Source: Symbiodinium natans (taxonomy: Eukaryota > Sar > Dinophyceae > Suessiales > Symbiodiniaceae). Taken from it: a stretch of 64,000 nt of DNA. The stretch spans positions 1-64,000 of the forward strand of contig CAJNDS010000418.1 of assembly GCA_905221605.1 (NCBI GenBank), in the 5' to 3' direction. Made by a program: the position numbers and the translations under genes. Under the pieces are notes generated by a model. That model did no database searches and was not told the origin of the DNA. It worked only from the letters and a program-made list of their open reading frames with translations. Positions 24,440 through 35,681 of the stretch are shown here, piece by piece (position 1 is the stretch's first letter; the number at the start of each line of letters is the position of its first letter).

Positions 24440-26095
24440 GGAAAGTGCCATTAGAACAACACGGGGGTTTATTTTATTGCTTGCGCAAATTGGAACAGCA
24501 TGCCCACGCACATGAAAAACCAACTTGCCGAACTTGCCCCCGCTGCGCTGCGCAACTGGGCAACGCCAGGGGACATAACCTTGAGGGAGGGGTCTGCAAA
24601 GGTTTTATAAAACATTAGCGTGAAGCAACAAACAGCCCAGATCGGCCTCAGTTCTTGCTAGAGCAAGACATGCAACAGCACAGGGCTGAGCTGTTGCTTT
24701 TGGCTGACCCATCCCCATTGCAGGCTGTGCGATCCTTACTTTTCTAGCAATCACCGAGTCAGGTGTGGCATCTCTCCATTATAACTTACAGGATATGTTT
24801 CTCGTTCTTTTTGTTTGGTGCAAGGCTGACCATCTCGCATGCACCTGCATGCCTTTGTATGTGCCTTCGCCCGGCCGTGTCACGATTGCTCTTCGCATAG
24901 GCACATAGGCTTTCGAGGCACTTGGGGGAGCGGTTTGCAAAATGCGAGCCGTGGAGGAGAAACAGAACAACGGGATCCCGGTCTGGACCCGGGCCAACTC
25001 AAGGTGGCAATGGTGTTAGAAGTGTCTGCACCATGAACGAGGCAGTAGAGGAACAAGATCGCTGCCAACTAGATGCCACAGTTGCTCACCAGAAACCCCA
25101 CAAAACTCCGCAAGTTGGATGGCTTTGAAACCGAATCTGCCCTGCAAAAGTCTTCCACACAAGAAAATATGCATCTTTAACCAATGCCTAGCCTGCGCTT
25201 GCTGCGATTGCTGGTGTTGGGAGCTGCATCACGCTGAGATGCCTCTTGGTCGCCATGGCGCTGTTTTGGAAACATCTTTGCCCTACACATTCAACATCAG
25301 ATAAGCCACCTGTACGGCGCTGTCAAGGTGATGTCGTGCGAGTGTGCGCTTGCCACATGAGGTGCCGCGGCTTGATAACTGCTTGTTGTCGTGTTGTTTG
25401 CGGTCACGATAAGGCGTTCTCTTCATCTGTGATCCCGATTCAGGGCTGGTGTGTGATTTTTTGCCGGACTTGCTAGACGTGGTGTTTGGGGCTAGGACGG
25501 CTAGGACTAGCAGCGCCTTTTCACTAGAGGATAACAAGGCCAGTAACAGACCGCAGCATGGCACCGAAATGCCCGCGGCTCGAGCCGATACTGCCCCGCA
25601 TGTTCCCATACTCCGACCCACATCTGGGTTTCGGATGGTGGCAAAAGACGACCATGCACAGATTGCGGAAGCGCACGGATTATCAGGAGTACTTCAGGAG
25701 TGGGGGGGGTGGGCGCCCCGATTTTTATTTCGTCACTCTGAGGATTTTCGGAGACTGGACCACCTGGCGACCTAGGGCACAGCCATACATGGGGGGCGCC
25801 GAATACTGCAAAATTACTGCAAATTAAGCCATCCTGTGGACTTGCCGTTGCTGCAGTCACCAGAGGTCCTGCTACAACAATCCCGTGTACGGCCCATATA
25901 CATGCAGACTCATCGCCCAATATTTCTAGCGACGCTAGCAGTTTGCAGACTGCTTTTGTCAAAGCTGTCGTGGGTGTGCACAAAGATGTCGACTTTCATT
26001 CCTGTCAGGTTCACCTTGCACATCGACTCGGAGCAGGAGGCACAAGTTGCGTCGGTGGTCCTGCATTGTTAGCTTCCAGAATCTCAAGACATCAG
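24440..26095. other. No recognisable gene
   Basis: No coding family, RNA gene or clear repeat seen. Confidence 0.35.
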
Positions 26096-26097
26096 GG

Positions 26098-26392
26098 GGA
26101 ATATTACGGGTGGAGTTTTTTTTTGGGTCTTTTTTTGGGGGGGCCTTTTTTTTTTCTTGGTCGATTTTCTTGGTTTTCTCTAGGAAAAAACCCTACTTTC
26201 CTTACATGTTGGACGAATTTTCTGTCATTTCCCTTAGGTTTTCGTTGGTTTTTCATAGGGAAAGGGAAAAAACCTATTTTTTTACATTTTGGACGGATTC
26301 CCTGTAATTTCCCTTAGGTTTTCCTTGGTTTTTCCTAGGGGGAAAACCCTATTTTCCTTACATTTTGGACAGATATCCTGTCATTTCCTTCG
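26098..26392. repeat. Tandem repeat of about 80-90 bp (TTTCCTAGGGAAAAACCCTA type)
   Basis: Units contain 'tggtttttc(c/a)tagggaaa', 'aaccctattttccttacat' and 'ttggacgga' in about three tandem copies. Further fragments lie at 26790-26900 and 32395-32455, always next to the G-tract repeat units. Confidence 0.7.
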
Positions 26393-27665
26393 TTTCTTGG
26401 GCTTTGAAGCACGCTGGTACGGCTTAAAAGAAGCGGGGGGGGTTGGGGGGGGGGGGGGGGGGGGGGCCGCAGCCCCCCCTTGCAAACACCTCTTGGGCTT
26501 TGAAGCACGGCTTCAAAAAAAAAAAAGAGCGGGGGGGTTGGGGGGGGGGCGCAGCCCCCCCCCCCCCCCCATTTGCAAACACAATGCTCACACGATGTTT
26601 TTCAGCTCGTTTCTTGGGCTTTGAAGCACGCTTGGTACGACTTAAAAGAAGGGGGGGGGGGGGGGGTTGGGGGAAAACACAGCCCCCCCCCCCATTTGCA
26701 AACACCCTGCTCACATGACGGGTGTCAACAAGTTTCTTGGGCTTTGAAGCACGCTCTGCACGGCTTGAAAAAAAAAAACGAGGTTTTCGTTGGTTTTTCT
26801 AAGGAAACCCTCTTCTGATTACATTTTGGACGGATTTCGTCAAACGTCAAAGCGTACGTTGCTTTTCCTTAGTTTGTCCTAGGGAAAACCCTATTTGGTT
26901 CGTTTTCTTGGTTTCTATCATTCCCTCTATATTTTCATCGGATTCATACTTTTTTTTCAACTAGTTTCTCGGGCTTTGAAGCACGCTTGGTACGGCTTAA
27001 AAGAAGCGGGGGGGGGGGGGGGGGGGGGGGGGCGTGCCCCCATTTTGCAAACACCCTGCTCACATGATGGGTGTCAACAAGTTTCTTGGGCTTTGAAGCA
27101 CGCTCTGCACGGCTTAAAAAAGCGGGGGGGTTGGGGGGGGGGCGCAGCCCCCCCCATTTGCAAACACAATGAACACACACGATGTTTCTCAACTAGTTTC
27201 TTGGGCTTTGAAGCACGCTTGGTACAGCTTAAAAGAAGCGGGGGGGTTGGGGAGGCTGTGCCCCCCATTTGCAAACACCCTGCTCACATGATGGGTTTCA
27301 ACTACTTTCTTGCGCTTTGGCTGAAAAGAAGCGGGGGGGTTGGGGGGGGGCGCAGCCCCCCCCATTTGCAATGCTCACACGATGTTTTTTCAACTAGTTT
27401 CTTGGGCTTTGAACGGCTGAACAGAAGCGGGGGGGGTTGGGGGGGTCTGCGCCCCCCATTTGCAAACACCCTGCTCACATGATGGGTGTCAACAAGTTTC
27501 TTGGGCTTTGAAGCGCGCTCTGCACGGCTTAAAAGAAGCGGGGGGGTTGGGGGGGGCGCAGCCCCCCCATTTGCAAACACAATGCTCACACGATGTTTTT
27601 CAACTAGTTTCTTGGGCTTTGAAGCACGCTTGGTACGGCTTAAAAGAAGGGGGGGACCCCCCCCA
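26393..27665. repeat. Tandem array of G/C-tract units, about 11 copies, period about 90-120 bp
   Basis: Each unit has TTTCTTGGGCTTTGAAGC, then 'acgcttggtacggcttaaaa', a run of 7-20 G interrupted by TT, a CGCAG centre, a C run and 'atttgcaaacac'. Anchors occur near 26393, 26489, 26609, 26730, 26966, 27080, 27197, 27308, 27398, 27496 and 27608. The G and C runs within a unit can pair as a hairpin; the G runs alone suit G-quadruplexes. Open frames here (Gly/Pro rich) are artefacts of the array. Confidence 0.85.
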
Positions 27666-27807
27666 AAGATCTACGTGTTTTTATGTTTTGGGTGTGTTTT
27701 AGGGTTTTAGGGTTGGGGGTGGGGGGCCATCTTAATATGTAAGTGTTCGTATATTAACCGTGAGCCCGATTGAAAAACGATTGAAACGATTGAAATTCAA
27801 TCGGGGG

Positions 27808-27884
27808 CCGGATTGAAGATTGAAGATTGAAGATTCCCAGCACAAGGTTTTGCTGGAATCTTCAATCTTCAATCTTCAATCCGG
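27808..27884. repeat. Long hairpin (34-bp arms)
   Basis: The left arm is CCGG plus ATTGAAG repeats ending near CAGCA; the right arm is its reverse complement, ending AATCCGG at 27884, with a loop of about 8 nt and one unpaired base. The arms carry three to four repeats of the seven-base phrase TTGAAGA, and the same phrase occurs diffusely just upstream. Confidence 0.85.
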
Positions 27885-28690
27885 CACTCACAAGCACATA
27901 AGGTCTTATATGACATTCGTCCAAAGCAACTGGGTATCACATCCTTACTACAAAAAAATATTGTTTTCAGGGTGCTTCAGGTGGTCGTGCGTCTCCCAAG
28001 AAGAAATGACATAGCATGTTACGGGACCTGTGCTGCTATATCTTAATATCGCGAGAGGGTGTAGGATTGTTTTGAGTTGGAGGGGTAGGTAAGCCAGAAG
28101 GTTTTGTTTAGAGACACGTCTCGTAAGAATAAAGGAAAATAGCATGCTACCAAAACTGTGAAGTTATATCTTAGTATAGAGAGGGTTTGGGGTGGTTTTG
28201 AGTTGAAGGGGTACGTAAGGTTGCTCTGTGGTACGAGCTGCACTGATATGGAATATACCCGCCATTTGTGCAGAACAAACATACAATGCGCACCCTCAGA
28301 ATTGTAGTATGCTTGGATCTTCAGGTTTCTTGGTATACAGGTTGAGGTTTGTGTTGAACCGCACCCTGTACCTAAGTCGGAGATCGAGTTTGGAGTTTGA
28401 GATTTGTGTTGAACAGCACCCTGTACGCACGTCGGAGTGCCTCAGTTCTAAACTTCCAAACCCTAAACTCAGGAGGGGTTCATGTTAAGGTTTTAGGGTT
28501 AAGAATTTCAATACCTGTAGCCCTAGCCCTAAACCCTATACCGGAAAGCCTAGCAGAACGCCTGAGTGTCACCTCCACACAGTAGCTCTATGTAATCACT
28601 TTGTAAGACCAGATATTTCTTATAGTGCTCATGCTGAGAAAGAGTCAAGGTAGGGTTTAGAGAGGCATAAATGTATGAAAAAGGGTAGAT
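27885..28690. other. No recognisable gene
   Basis: AT-richer DNA with a degenerate direct repeat around 'ttgagttg(g/a)aggggta(g/c)gtaag' (near 28070 and 28198) and another around 'gaaccgcaccctgtac' (near 28355 and 28410). Confidence 0.4.
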
Positions 28691-28848
28691 CTTTGGGGGG
28701 GTAGCATATATATATATATATGCATACACACAGGTTCACAAACTTTGCATGAATTCTGCATATGGACAGTGTAATATATCTATATATATATATGCATATG
28801 TATATGTATATATATATATATATATGGTAACCCCCCCCCCCCCCCCAT
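28690..28848. repeat. TA microsatellite with inverted GGGGGTAGCATATA ends
   Basis: GGGGGGGTAGCATATATATA near 28694 faces ATATATGGTAACCCCCCC near 28820, with TA runs and TGCATA interruptions between. The same foldback motif appears in compact form at 30733-30777. Confidence 0.7.
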
Positions 28849-29014
28849 GCACCCACGCCTTTTTCCAGAATCTCAGCTTCTGCAGAAACGCCTGGGTTAT
28901 GGGGATCGGGCGAGTGCCTCAAACTCAGAAAAACGTATATAAGCAGACGAGCCCGAAATATACTTCATTTAGTATACATTTAGCACGTAAGTTTCGCTCC
29001 GGAACAAGATGAAA

Positions 29015-29182
29015 CAAGATGAAACGCATTCAAATTCATTCAAAACGCATTCAACTTGAATGCACTCTTGGATTCAAGATTCAAGATGCCCGGGCAAGTT
29101 CTCCCGGGCATCTTGAATCTTGAATCTTGAATCCAAGCCTGCATTCAAGTTGAATGCGTTTTGAATGCATTTGAATGCATCT
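29015..29182. repeat. Giant hairpin (arms of about 80 bp)
   Basis: The left arm (29015-29094) and right arm (29103-29182) pair almost throughout around the loop CAAGTTCT, flanked by CCCGGG on both sides. Arm sequence is built from TTCAAGA and GCATTCAA words; a small internal bulge (ACTC against GCCT) and a few mismatches are present. No transposase or splice signals are visible, so this is a foldback element, a MITE-like sequence or a small-RNA hairpin precursor. Confidence 0.85.
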
Positions 29183-29219
29183 CATCTTGTTTTGAATCGG
29201 TGTCATCTTGCTGCATTAA

Positions 29220-30660
29220 GGAAAGTAGCTTTCGGGAAAGGGATCCCACCCTTATGGGCTTAGCGTTCTAGGATTTGAAGGGCATTAAGAAAAGAAGATT
29301 TCGGGAACAGGAGTTACGGATCCCGCTCTTCAGGATTTTAGGCTTAAGTTTAGGGAAAAGCCGCTCTCTAGGCCCTAAGCCACACGGACCCCTCTTGGGG
29401 CTTAGAGAGCAGGACATTGGGAAACACATTCTGGGAATAAGGTGCGGAAGAAGATGTCGGCATCCCACCCTTTAGGGCTTAGCGAGAAGGATTTAGGGAA
29501 TAGGACCTGTGTTTAAGACGTAAGGAATCCCTCGTCAGGGTTCGGGGATAGGATTTGAGAGTAAATATAGGGGCATAAGATTAAGGGATCCCGCTCTTTA
29601 AGGTTTGAAGAAAAGAATGAGGCAATAAAAGTCATATTTGCTTTCGGATTTAGGCTTAAGTTTAGGGTGACGGACCCCTCTTTGGGGCTTAGGGAAAAGG
29701 ACTTAGGGAAAGATATTCAGGGACTAAGATGGGGAAGAAGATCGGGATCCCACCCTTTAGGGCTTAGCGTGAAGGATTTGGGGAACAGGACCTGTTTTTA
29801 AGACGTACGGAATCCCTCTTCAGGGTTCGGGAATAAGATTTGAGAGCAAATATAATAAGGGAATAAGATCAAGGGATCCCGCTCTTTAAGATTTAGAGCA
29901 AAGAATCCACCTTTTACGGCTTCGCGAAAAATATTTAGGGAATAGGATTTGTTTTTGGATTCAGGGGTTGTCCTTTTCAAGATTTAGGGGCTCTCCTATT
30001 CCCCAAATCCTTATCACTAAATCCTAAAGAGCGGGGTCCCTACATCTTGTTCCCAAGATTGATTCTTTAATGTTATTCCCGAAGCCCTAAGAAAGTCCTA
30101 CTGTAGATAAGGACTTGGGGGATAGTTTTTTTTGAAAATGCTCCTCTTTAAGATTTAAGGACGCCCCTCTGTAGGGAATAGGACTTCGGGAATAACATTA
30201 AGCGAGTAAGATGTGGGTCCCACCCTTTACGGTTTCGCGAAAAGGATTTAGGGAATAGGATTTGTTTTAGGATTCAGGGGCTCTCCTTCTCAAGATGTAG
30301 GGGCTCTCCTTAGAATTTAAGGATCCTATTTCCCAACTCCTTATCACTAAATCCTAAAGAGCGGGGTCCCTACATCTTGTTCCCTAGATTCATTCCCTGA
30401 ATGTTATTCCCTAAGCCCTAAAGAGGGGCATCCTTACATCCTATTGAGGAGAGCCCTTGCGTCTTATTTCCCAAGTCCTCTGTGCTAAAGCCGAAAGAGC
30501 CTGATCCCCAAATCTTACTCCCTCAGCCTTATTTCCTTAATTTCCTTCCCCAAATTGTGATCCTTAATCTCTGAAGAGGGGGGTTCCTTAATTCCTACAG
30601 AGGGGAGCCCCTAAATCCTAAAAATAAATCCTATTCTCGAATTCCTTTACGCTAAGCCCT
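29220..30660. repeat. Modular degenerate repeats in direct and inverted orientation
   Basis: Modules such as GGGATCCCACCCTT(A/T)(T/A)(G/A)GG, 'aggatttagggaatagga' and 'gggatcccgctcttta' recur between 29240 and 30260. From about 30000 the same words appear reverse-complemented; a module beginning 'ccttatcactaaatcctaaa' is repeated at 30009 and 30340. No gene is called. Confidence 0.6.
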
Positions 30661-30732
30661 AACGGCCCAGATTTTCCGGAAATTTTCCGGAAATTTCCAG
30701 AATTTCAAGCACAAAGCGTGGGTACATGAGGG

Positions 30733-30777
30733 GGGGGTAGCATATACATGTGTATATATATATATATATGCTACCCC
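30733..30777. repeat. Foldback GGGGGTAGCATATA / TATATGCTACCCCC
   Basis: A TA-rich hairpin closed by GGGGGTAGCATATA and its complement; it matches the ends of the TA tract near 28.7 kb. Confidence 0.75.
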
Positions 30778-30779
30778 CT

Positions 30780-32390
30780 TCCCTCAGAACCCACCGTAAG
30801 GACAGTGTAAGGGGGCAGGGTGTTTCCCCGAAGGCTGTGATATAATAAAGTGCCATATCTGGCGAGCCACCCCTTTAAGCCCTCTGTAAGGACAGCGTGA
30901 GGAAGTTGATAGTTGGACCCCCTCCCCCCCGCCGCGGTCGCGCGCAGCCGAAGTTTACCAACCTTGCATCCCTAAATAATCTGAAAAGTTACCGTCTGTA
31001 CGCAAAGTTGTCCCAGTCCCCAAGTTTATTCGTCCAAAGTTTAGACACAGACCGTATTCCCAAATACTTGTAAACAAGTACAGTTTAGGAATAGTATTGC
31101 TGCGGGTCGAGGTGTATTTCTTCGCCACTAAAACATTCGCCAACGTCCAGACCCTATTCCCATACTTTCAATTAAATATTGTTTAGCAATAGTCATGCTT
31201 AGGCGGGATGTACCCTTATTGTTTAGGCCTAAGCCCTTATTCCTGTGAACCCTATGCGTCGAAGGTTTCGGCTGAAACCGAGTCCAAAACCTTACGTTTT
31301 CCTTCGCCACTAAGACCCATATTCGACCCATACTTTCAAAGAGTATTGTTTAGGAATAATCATGTTTCGGGGCCTGCGGTGTTTACGCTTAAGTCCGATT
31401 CCTGTAAACCCTCGCTAAACAGAAAAGATCGTATTGAGTCAATTTCCTCGAGCATCATTTTCGAACGTTATATGGGTCTAGGCCTAGGAAATCCAAAACC
31501 CTAAACCTCTGTTCCTAAAACCGAAATCATATTCATGAACATTATTTGTTAACTATAAATACCACTACTAGAGTACTTAAAACCATGGGCCGCAGAATTT
31601 TCCTAAACATTGAGCCTCAACCTACTGAATTAAGGACTTTTCAGAAGAGCTGCCCCAAAGGTTAAACTAATTCCCTAACCATATTAGATACTTTTCCTAA
31701 GCCGTAAACCCTATTCCTGAACAATGTTTGATTACCCACCTGAGTCTACCACTGCACATCCCCGCTAGTGGCAGCTGTCCTGGTTTATTGTTTGATAAAA
31801 AAACAAAGCAATAAGTGCAAATTTCGTATTTACAGCCATATACAGATTCATACTGATCCAACTAAATGTGGGGGAGGGTCAAATCCTAGACAAATACGAG
31901 CACGCTGCTCTCCGTTACACATGCTTGGATTCATAGCAAAGAAAAAGTCATATTTTGTATTTATAGCTCTACACAGATGAATACTGATATAACTGCATTT
32001 GGTGGGAGCCCTAGATAGAATACAAATACGAACACGTTGAACTCCGATACATATGTTTAGAATTTACCTGACTGTAAACCCTACAGACATATGAGTACAG
32101 TGAGCTCTGATACATATATCTGGAAATTACCGTTTTGATTAAAATGGACTGTTGTAATTACAACGCGGCCTGGGAACCAAGAACCAAGAACCAACATTTC
32201 CATAAAAAGAATGCGGGGATTCTTGGCTTTTGAGCCTGGGCCTGTTTTAAATGGTTTTAACCAGCGTAATTTCTACCGGGGCCAGAAACCAAGAACCAAG
32301 AACCAATATTCCCAGAAAAGTTTTGCAGGGATTCTTGGTTCCTGAGGTCGGGCCCGATTTGAATCGGCCTAGTTCAATTTAGACCGGGTG
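30780..32390. other. No recognisable gene; two foldback-like repeats
   Basis: AT-richer DNA with drifted CCCTATTCC/TAAACCCT words. At 32170-32245 and 32283-32360 the phrase AACCAAGAACCAAGAACCAA faces GGGATTCTTGG about 40 nt later, two related imperfect foldbacks in tandem. Confidence 0.45.
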
Positions 32391-32394
32391 CATT

Positions 32395-32610
32395 TTTGTC
32401 CATTTTCTTGCTTTTCCCTAGGAAAAAAAAAACCTACTTTCGTTACATTGTGGACGCAGCCCCCCCAATTTCAAGCGAGGGGCATGCTCGCATGATGGGC
32501 AAGGATTCATATGCTTTGAAGCAAGCTGGCATGGCTTTAAGAAGCGGGGGGGTTGGGAAGGGCGCACCCCCCCCCATTTGCAAACCCAATGCTCGCATGA
32601 TAGGCTTGGA
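32395..32610. repeat. Isolated G-tract repeat unit
   Basis: It carries 'gcttttccctaggaaaaaaa', then 'tatgctttgaagcaagctgg', 'ggggggttggg', a C run and 'atttgcaaacccaatgctcg', so it belongs to the 26.1-27.7 kb families. Confidence 0.7.
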
Positions 32611-32619
32611 CAGGATTCT

Positions 32620-33235
32620 TATTACGAGTAGATGGTTTCATGTACGCACAGATACAACATGCTCGCCATGCGTGCACGTTCGAGAAAGGAAGAGGATAGA
32701 CATGCGTGCACGTTCAAGAAAAAGATGATCGTAAACGAATTTGCTGTCGTATTTATGATTTTTTGCGTCTGAAAGGTTTTGCGTCGTTGCTACATATGCT
32801 TCATTCATGTATGGACAGATCTACGGTAGGCATGCCTGCACGTTCGAACGTTCGAGAAGGGAAGAAGATCGCAAATACTTTGCAGTTATATCGGTGGTTT
32901 CATGGCTCTGTATCGTTGCTACGAGTAGATGGGTTTCATATGTGCGCAGATAAATGCTCGCCATGCGTGCACGTTCGAGAAGGGAAGAGGATCGTCGTTT
33001 TTTTCATTTTATGCGCCTAGAACGTTTTGCATGGTTGCTACATGGGTTTCATGTATGGACAGATGTGTGGTAGTCATGTGTGCACGTTCGACAAAGGAAG
33101 AGGATCGTAAATACTTTGCTGTCATATCTGTGGTTTTATGCGTCTACATAAGCAGTTTTGTATCGTCGCTAGATAGGTTTCACGCATGGGCAGATATATG
33201 CATAGTAGTCATGGTGCACGCGTGTGCGCGCGTTT
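32620..33235. repeat. Degenerate tandem repeat, period about 100-140 bp, about 5 copies
   Basis: Words 'gcgtgcacgttcgagaa(a/g)gg', 'aagaggatcg', 'atggacagat' and 'gttgctac' recur in order near 32640, 32800, 32930, 33050 and 33160. Short frames in it are repeat translations. Confidence 0.65.
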
Positions 33236-33730
33236 GACAAACGCCCACCACCACAATAGACCACACCACATCAGAAAACCACCGGGCCCATGGTGACTGC
33301 GGCATTGCAGTACCGCATAGGACCAGGACCAGGATACGTCGAAGGACACTCACCATGAAGTCTCGCACAACCTCGCTGGTTCTGGGTCATGTGTCCGGCC
33401 CGTTCGGGCGCTCTCGATCTGGACGGGCCATGGAAGTCATCCAAAAGGGCTCACCAAAAGGCTTGCTATGGGCTCCTTCCCCAAAGGGCACTGCCAAGAA
33501 AGAGGTGCACACTAACCGTCCCCAGGTCTCTGGAAGGCACTCCAACACGGTCAACCGCGAGGCCCGGCCCCACCAATCTCCCACAATCCAGTTGTACGGG
33601 TGGTTACGGGCACAGGGTCAGCTGAGCTGCCTGTCGTGCCGGATAAATGGGATGATCGGCGGTTAACGAATCGTATCCCTAGTCAGACCTAGTCACCAAC
33701 TTCCGGCTATCGACCAGCCCAATCCAACCA
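33236..33730. other. No recognisable gene
   Basis: Two overlapping frames (33355-33666 plus, 33387-33584 minus) lack family features. I see no other signal. Confidence 0.35.
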
Positions 33731-33734
33731 ACCG

Positions 33735-33824
33735 ACCAACCAACCAACCAACAACCAAAAACACACACAAACACACACACACACACAAACACAAACACAA
33801 ACACAAACACAAACACACACACAA

Positions 33825-33857
<33 letters not shown>

Positions 33858-33912
33858 CACACAAACACAAACAACCACAAACAAACACACACACACACAC
33901 ACACACACAGAC
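33735..33912. repeat. CA/CAAA microsatellite
   Basis: ACACAAAC and (CA)n runs over about 180 bp. The reverse strand gives spurious Cys/Val-rich frames. Confidence 0.9.
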
Positions 33913-33923
33913 AGCCATACGCA

Positions 33924-34060
33924 CATGTACAAGCACATGCACAAGCACATGCACAAGCACATGCACAAGCACATGCACAAGCACATGCACAAGCACATGC
34001 ACAAGCACATGCACAAGCACATGCACAAGCACATGCACAAGCACATGCACCCACGCATGC
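33924..34060. repeat. 12-bp minisatellite CACAAGCACATG
   Basis: About eleven units in tandem, ending in degenerate CACCCACGCATG. All frames are open by period, so the apparent proteins are not called. Confidence 0.9.
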
Positions 34061-34618
34061 ACGCGCACAACCAGGGACATAGCATCTTCGGCGCCGTATG
34101 TCGGCGGCGGGTTCGCGTCCTTTGCGCCGATAGAACTGGGCATTTGAAACCGCGGCTTGCATGTCCGAATTCTCTGTCAGGATAGGGGTATAATGGAGTG
34201 GTGCTAACTGCATTCGGCTCTCAGTGAACCTGCGAAAGATGTGTACATCACATCTTCTTTCACGTTCACTGTATGGGTTCCAGAGGGGTGGTGAAGGGAG
34301 GGAGCGGGAACAAAAGACAAAATGAAACAAACGGAAACGAGCTCACCAGAATCATTCGCCTTTGCAGCCTTTCCAACTTTGCATGCGCCATGTACGTGAA
34401 CCCCGAACCTCCCCGAGCCTGACATGCTACAAATACATCTTGCGATATCAGTTTAAGAGCTACCTGCTAATTGCCTATTTCTCGAACCTGTTACGGGGGG
34501 GGGGGGGAGGGGGGTTGGCTTATGTTCCCGCAGGCCGCAGTGGCGCGCACTAAAGAGGCCCGCGGATATTCAAGGTCCACCCCCCCCCCCCTAAACCCAA
34601 CAAACCCCCCTCCCCCAA
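34061..34618. other. Left flank of the provirus, no gene
   Basis: No gene recognised. A run of G at 34495-34507 is followed by GGTTGGCTTATG and CCGCAGGCCGCAGTGGCGC, a phrase found again at 57379-57414 on the other side of the provirus. The last about 40 bp are C runs (CCCCCC, AAACCC) into which the element appears inserted. Confidence 0.6.
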
Positions 34619-35079
34619 AAAACTAATAAAAGGGTGATTCTGAGGACTGGCACATTATACATTGCCCACCTATGCTGATACATCATTTTACAACAGCATA
34701 ACATCTACATCATCACTTCATCGCCTCGTTCGTTATAAATTTCTAAAATCTCTGGGGACATTTACCACATTCGCCCCTTATTCGTTTCATTCATATCATC
34801 ACCTCATTCATTTTATTCAGGATGGTTCTGGGGACAAAATGCCTCATTCATTTCTGTCATTTCACCGCCTCATTCATTCACAATTTCTTGAAGTGTTCTA
34901 CCCCAGATTTTTCACACTTTTTCAAAGAGTATCCAATTTACCACCACCAAAATCACAAAAAATTAACAAAATATTAACTTTCTAAGGAGTATCCACCTTA
35001 TCCGTTATTAACAAGATTCATCACAAAATCCCCAGAAAGTTAATATTATGTTAATGGTTGATTAATTGTCTTTTTAGTT
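34619..35079. repeat. Left terminal inverted repeat (461 bp)
   Basis: It starts AAAACTAATAAAAGGGTGAT and is the reverse complement of 56260-56720. I found two substitutions between the copies (near 34864 and 34882). It holds repeated TCATTCATT words and a 107-codon open frame that I regard as incidental. Confidence 0.95.
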
Positions 35080-35355
35080 AATTGTTAAACTTTTAATTGC
35101 ATTCTTGCAGTCTTGAATACATTTAATTCGTGTGCTTTTCTGAGTTAGTTTCTTAGCAACATCAAAATAAATCATTGAAATAACATTCACCTTGCTCATT
35201 ATTTTTTCTGCATTGCCTTCCTCTTCTAAAACGGTTAATTGTTTATTATATCTTTGTATCTTGTTGTTGTAATACTCAATGTCTTCATTAATGTCTTTCA
35301 GTTCTGCTTCATACTTGGTAATCCTCTCTTCATATTCCTTAATCCTATCACTCAT
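35074..35355 (-). CDS. Coiled-coil protein, 93 aa
   Basis: I do not recognise a family. Residues 1-50 form a charged heptad pattern (KEYEERITKYEAELKDIN) typical of a coiled coil; the rest is helical and Lys-rich. The frame ends just inside the terminal repeat. The ATG lies 11 nt after a copy of the shared box (ACTTAAAGA ... GCGCCTTA) on the same strand, so it is probably an early, non-structural gene expressed toward the left terminus. AT-rich codon use matches the core viral genes. Confidence 0.7.
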   Translation of the reverse strand: MSDRIKEYEERITKYEAELKDINEDIEYYNNKIQRYNKQLTVLEEEGNAEKIMSKVNVISMIYFDVAKKLTQKSTRIKCIQDCKNAIKSLTIN

Positions 35356-35365
35356 AATCTCCCTA

Positions 35366-35394
35366 CTATACTAAGGCGCTTTATCTTTAAGTCC
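35366..35394 (-). promoter_or_regulatory. Putative early promoter box of the 93-aa gene
   Basis: Read on the minus strand: GGACTTAAAGATAAAGCG, then CCTTAGTATA. It shares order and spacing with the boxes before the genes at 38841, 39344 and 55842. Confidence 0.65.
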
Positions 35395-35487
35395 TTTTTT
35401 ATTCATTCATAAAACCTTAGGGTGGGCAAACAAATAAATTATAGTTCATCTTTCATTCATTTCATATAAGAATTCATTTCATAGATA

Positions 35488-35516
35488 AATAATGTGCCAG
35501 TTTCTCAGAATCCCCT
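35488..35516. repeat. Internal copy of the viral terminal motif
   Basis: TAATGTGCCAGT, then CTCAGAATC and CCC, matches the outer end of the right terminal repeat (56687-56710), with a two-for-one base change in the middle. GGTGGGCAA about 65 bp before it also matches the terminus. GC-rich DNA starts right after it. Confidence 0.6.
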
Positions 35517-35681
35517 ATAGGGTTTAGGTTAGGACGAAACAATCAATCGGCGAGAAGTTCGCCATCATTGGACAGGTCTCCCTGTCTCGCTTGTGGTTTC
35601 TTAGTTTGACGCAGTCATGTCCGGATGCATAAAGAGCAACTTGCGCGAACTTCGTTTCCTGTTATAGCGGTTTCCTCTCAA

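Noticed and set aside
26289-27710. Gly/Pro-rich frames of 80-195 codons
   Set aside because: They follow the G-tract tandem array and depend on uncertain homopolymer lengths.
33679-34330. Cys/Val-rich frames on the minus strand and a Met-His-Lys frame on the plus strand
   Set aside because: Products of the CA microsatellite and the 12-bp minisatellite, open in several frames at once.
34662-34985. 107-codon frame in the left terminal repeat, also present in the right one (56354-56677, minus)
   Set aside because: It is duplicated only because the terminal repeats are duplicated, is rich in repeat words (TCATTCATT), and has no family feature. A real gene cannot be excluded.
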